DNA of 38,322 bases from an uncultured Flammeovirgaceae bacterium (lineage in GTDB: Bacteria; Bacteroidota; Bacteroidia; Cytophagales; Cyclobacteriaceae). The position numbers and the translations under genes were made by a program. The stretch lies in NCBI GenBank assembly GCA_937899105.1, contig CALBPF010000284.1, positions 1 through 38,322 on the forward strand, read 5' to 3'. Positions 37,094 to 38,322 of the stretch are shown piece by piece (the first letter of the stretch is position 1; each line of letters opens with the position of its first letter). The notes under the pieces were generated by a model. The model saw nothing but the letters and a program-made list of their open reading frames with translations. It was not told the DNA's origin and made no database searches.

Positions 37094-38322
37094 TTATTCA
37101 TTTCGTAAAACTTCTGCAGGGTTTGCGAGCGCAGCTTTTACTACCAGGTAACTTACCGAGAGTAAAGCCAGAAGCAAACTCACAGTGCCTGCCCAAAAAA
37201 GCTGTGCATATATGTTGTCGATTCGGTAGGCATAATTGTCAAGCCAAAGGCCGGTGATATAATAACCAAAGGGCAAAGCGATAAGAATAGACAGCCCAAC
37301 TAACTTCATGAATTGATTGTTGACCAGCGCCAGCACCTCAGCTATGCTAGCCCCGTATACTTTTCTAATACTGATCTCTTTTCTTCGTTGCTCCGTAGAG
37401 AACGCAGTAAGACCGACCAAACCCAGACAGGCAATGATTACCGCCAATCCGGTAAAAACCTGAATCAAAATAGCGAAGTCGGACTCACTCTTGTATTTTG
37501 CCGCAAAATCATCGTCAAGAAAATGGTATTCGAAAGGGAAATTGGCGGAATACTCCTCATAGTGTTGTTCTAAGAAGCTCAATGCACTGGAAAAGTCAAC
37601 GCCTGACAACCGGGCAGCAAAAAACGAATATTCCGGGGAGTAATTGTGAATCACCATGGGGCCGATTTTTTCTTCCATCGATAGGTAGTGAAAGTCTCTT
37701 ACCACCCCGATCACTTCACCTTTTTTTAAGGTATCTCCCGCTACCCATATGTCCCAATTTACCTCTTTGCCAATAGCAGCTTCATTTGACCATCCCATAG
37801 CCCTTGCCGCGGCTTCATTGATAATAAAGGCTGAATTTTCATCATTGATCCTGTCGTTGGAAAAACCTCTACCCGCCAGGATTTTTATTCCTAACGTACC
37901 TATGATATCCGCGTCCCCCATCAATATTTTTGAAGGGAGCAGCGTTTGCGTTTGGGGAAACAAAATCTCATCCCCCTGAACATAAAACCCGGGCAATCCT
38001 GAAGTGGCTGAAATAGCTTCTATTCCTGAATGGGCTGTGGCCCTGGATTTAAATGATTCCAAATTTGTACTCATTGCTTTACCACGAATCGAAAAAACAA
38101 CTACCTGTTCCTTATCAAAACCCATGTCCTTATTTTGTATGTATCGGATTTGACTCAGCATAACTAAGGTGCCCATGATAAGTACGGCCGTAGTGGTAAA
38201 TTGAAAAACTACAAGCACTTTCCTGATCCTGCCAAAACCCAAAGCCGCAGTCTGTTTCTTCAAAATCTTCACGGGATGGAAAGAGGAAAGGTAAAATGCC
38301 GAGAAGCTCCCGGCCAAGACCC
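37094..38322 (-). CDS. FtsX/MacB-type ABC transporter permease, array member 8, partial at the window edge
   Basis: This is the C-terminal 409 codons of a permease whose N-terminal half lies beyond base 38322; the frame is open up to the edge. It starts within the end of the first FtsX domain (AGSFSAFYLSSFHPVKILK), followed by a TM (VLVVFQFTTTAVLIMGTLV) and the second MacB_PCD domain. The last FtsX domain contains RRKEISIRKVYGASIAEVL. It ends in NPAEVLRNE, 18 nt before member 7. Since it is the most upstream copy seen, the array may extend further and its main promoter is not visible. Confidence 0.92.
   Translation of the reverse strand, partial: VLAGSFSAFYLSSFHPVKILKKQTAALGFGRIRKVLVVFQFTTTAVLIMGTLVMLSQIRYIQNKDMGFDKEQVVVFSIRGKAMSTNLESFKSRATAHSGIEAISATSGLPGFYVQGDEILFPQTQTLLPSKILMGDADIIGTLGIKILAGRGFSNDRINDENSAFIINEAAARAMGWSNEAAIGKEVNWDIWVAGDTLKKGEVIGVVRDFHYLSMEEKIGPMVIHNYSPEYSFFAARLSGVDFSSALSFLEQHYEEYSANFPFEYHFLDDDFAAKYKSESDFAILIQVFTGLAVIIACLGLVGLTAFSTEQRRKEISIRKVYGASIAEVLALVNNQFMKLVGLSILIALPFGYYITGLWLDNYAYRIDNIYAQLFWAGTVSLLLALLSVSYLVVKAALANPAEVLRNE

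Overview
The window looks like a chromosomal segment of a Bacteroidota bacterium, most likely an aerobic Cytophagales-type marine or soil organism. The evidence is AT-leaning DNA, few Shine-Dalgarno sites, a secreted adhesin-like protein with the W-x-DP-x-x-W motif common in type IX-secreted proteins, two membrane-anchored LytTR regulators, and an expansion of ~790-residue FtsX/MacB-type permeases. No rRNA, tRNA or CRISPR array was seen.

Layout. (1) 1-10.2 kb alternates core genes with decayed ones. Intact genes are htpG, ppa, a MORN-repeat lipoprotein, an Hsp20 chaperone, an HtrA protease and a 62-residue DUF2158-like protein. Broken ones are an adhesin-like gene with an in-frame stop (1-1116), a small secreted protein (1257-1854), an M20 peptidase (3911-5125), an IS1182-type transposase (about 8936-10035) and a secreted FDFWIGEW protein cut short by that IS remnant. 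(2) 10.2-18.6 kb holds a solitary permease, a small secreted protein, a VOC protein, two LytTR membrane regulators, a purine nucleoside phosphorylase, an L7/L12-like/DUF3592 membrane protein and a PDZ-alpha/beta-hydrolase fusion. (3) 18.7 kb to the right edge is one long minus-strand array: eight tandem permeases (one cut by the window edge, two split by a -1 frameshift) followed by a GT39 glycosyltransferase 1 nt after the last permease. Most junctions are 1-25 nt or overlap.

How it works together. HtpG, Hsp20 and HtrA give this part of the chromosome a protein-quality-control flavour. The permeases have no ATPase, adaptor or TolC partner in the window, so they must borrow one or serve as mechanotransmitter-like partners of an ATPase coded elsewhere. 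The only sizeable gap in the array (29737-29885) carries two identical-architecture palindromes (GTTCC-N5-GGAAC) exactly 21 bp apart, plus a -24/-12-like element placed 22 nt before the likely leader end. This suggests a sigma-54 promoter with an enhancer-binding activator driving the last four permeases and the glycosyltransferase. That is the most interesting signal I found; it is an inference from sequence layout.
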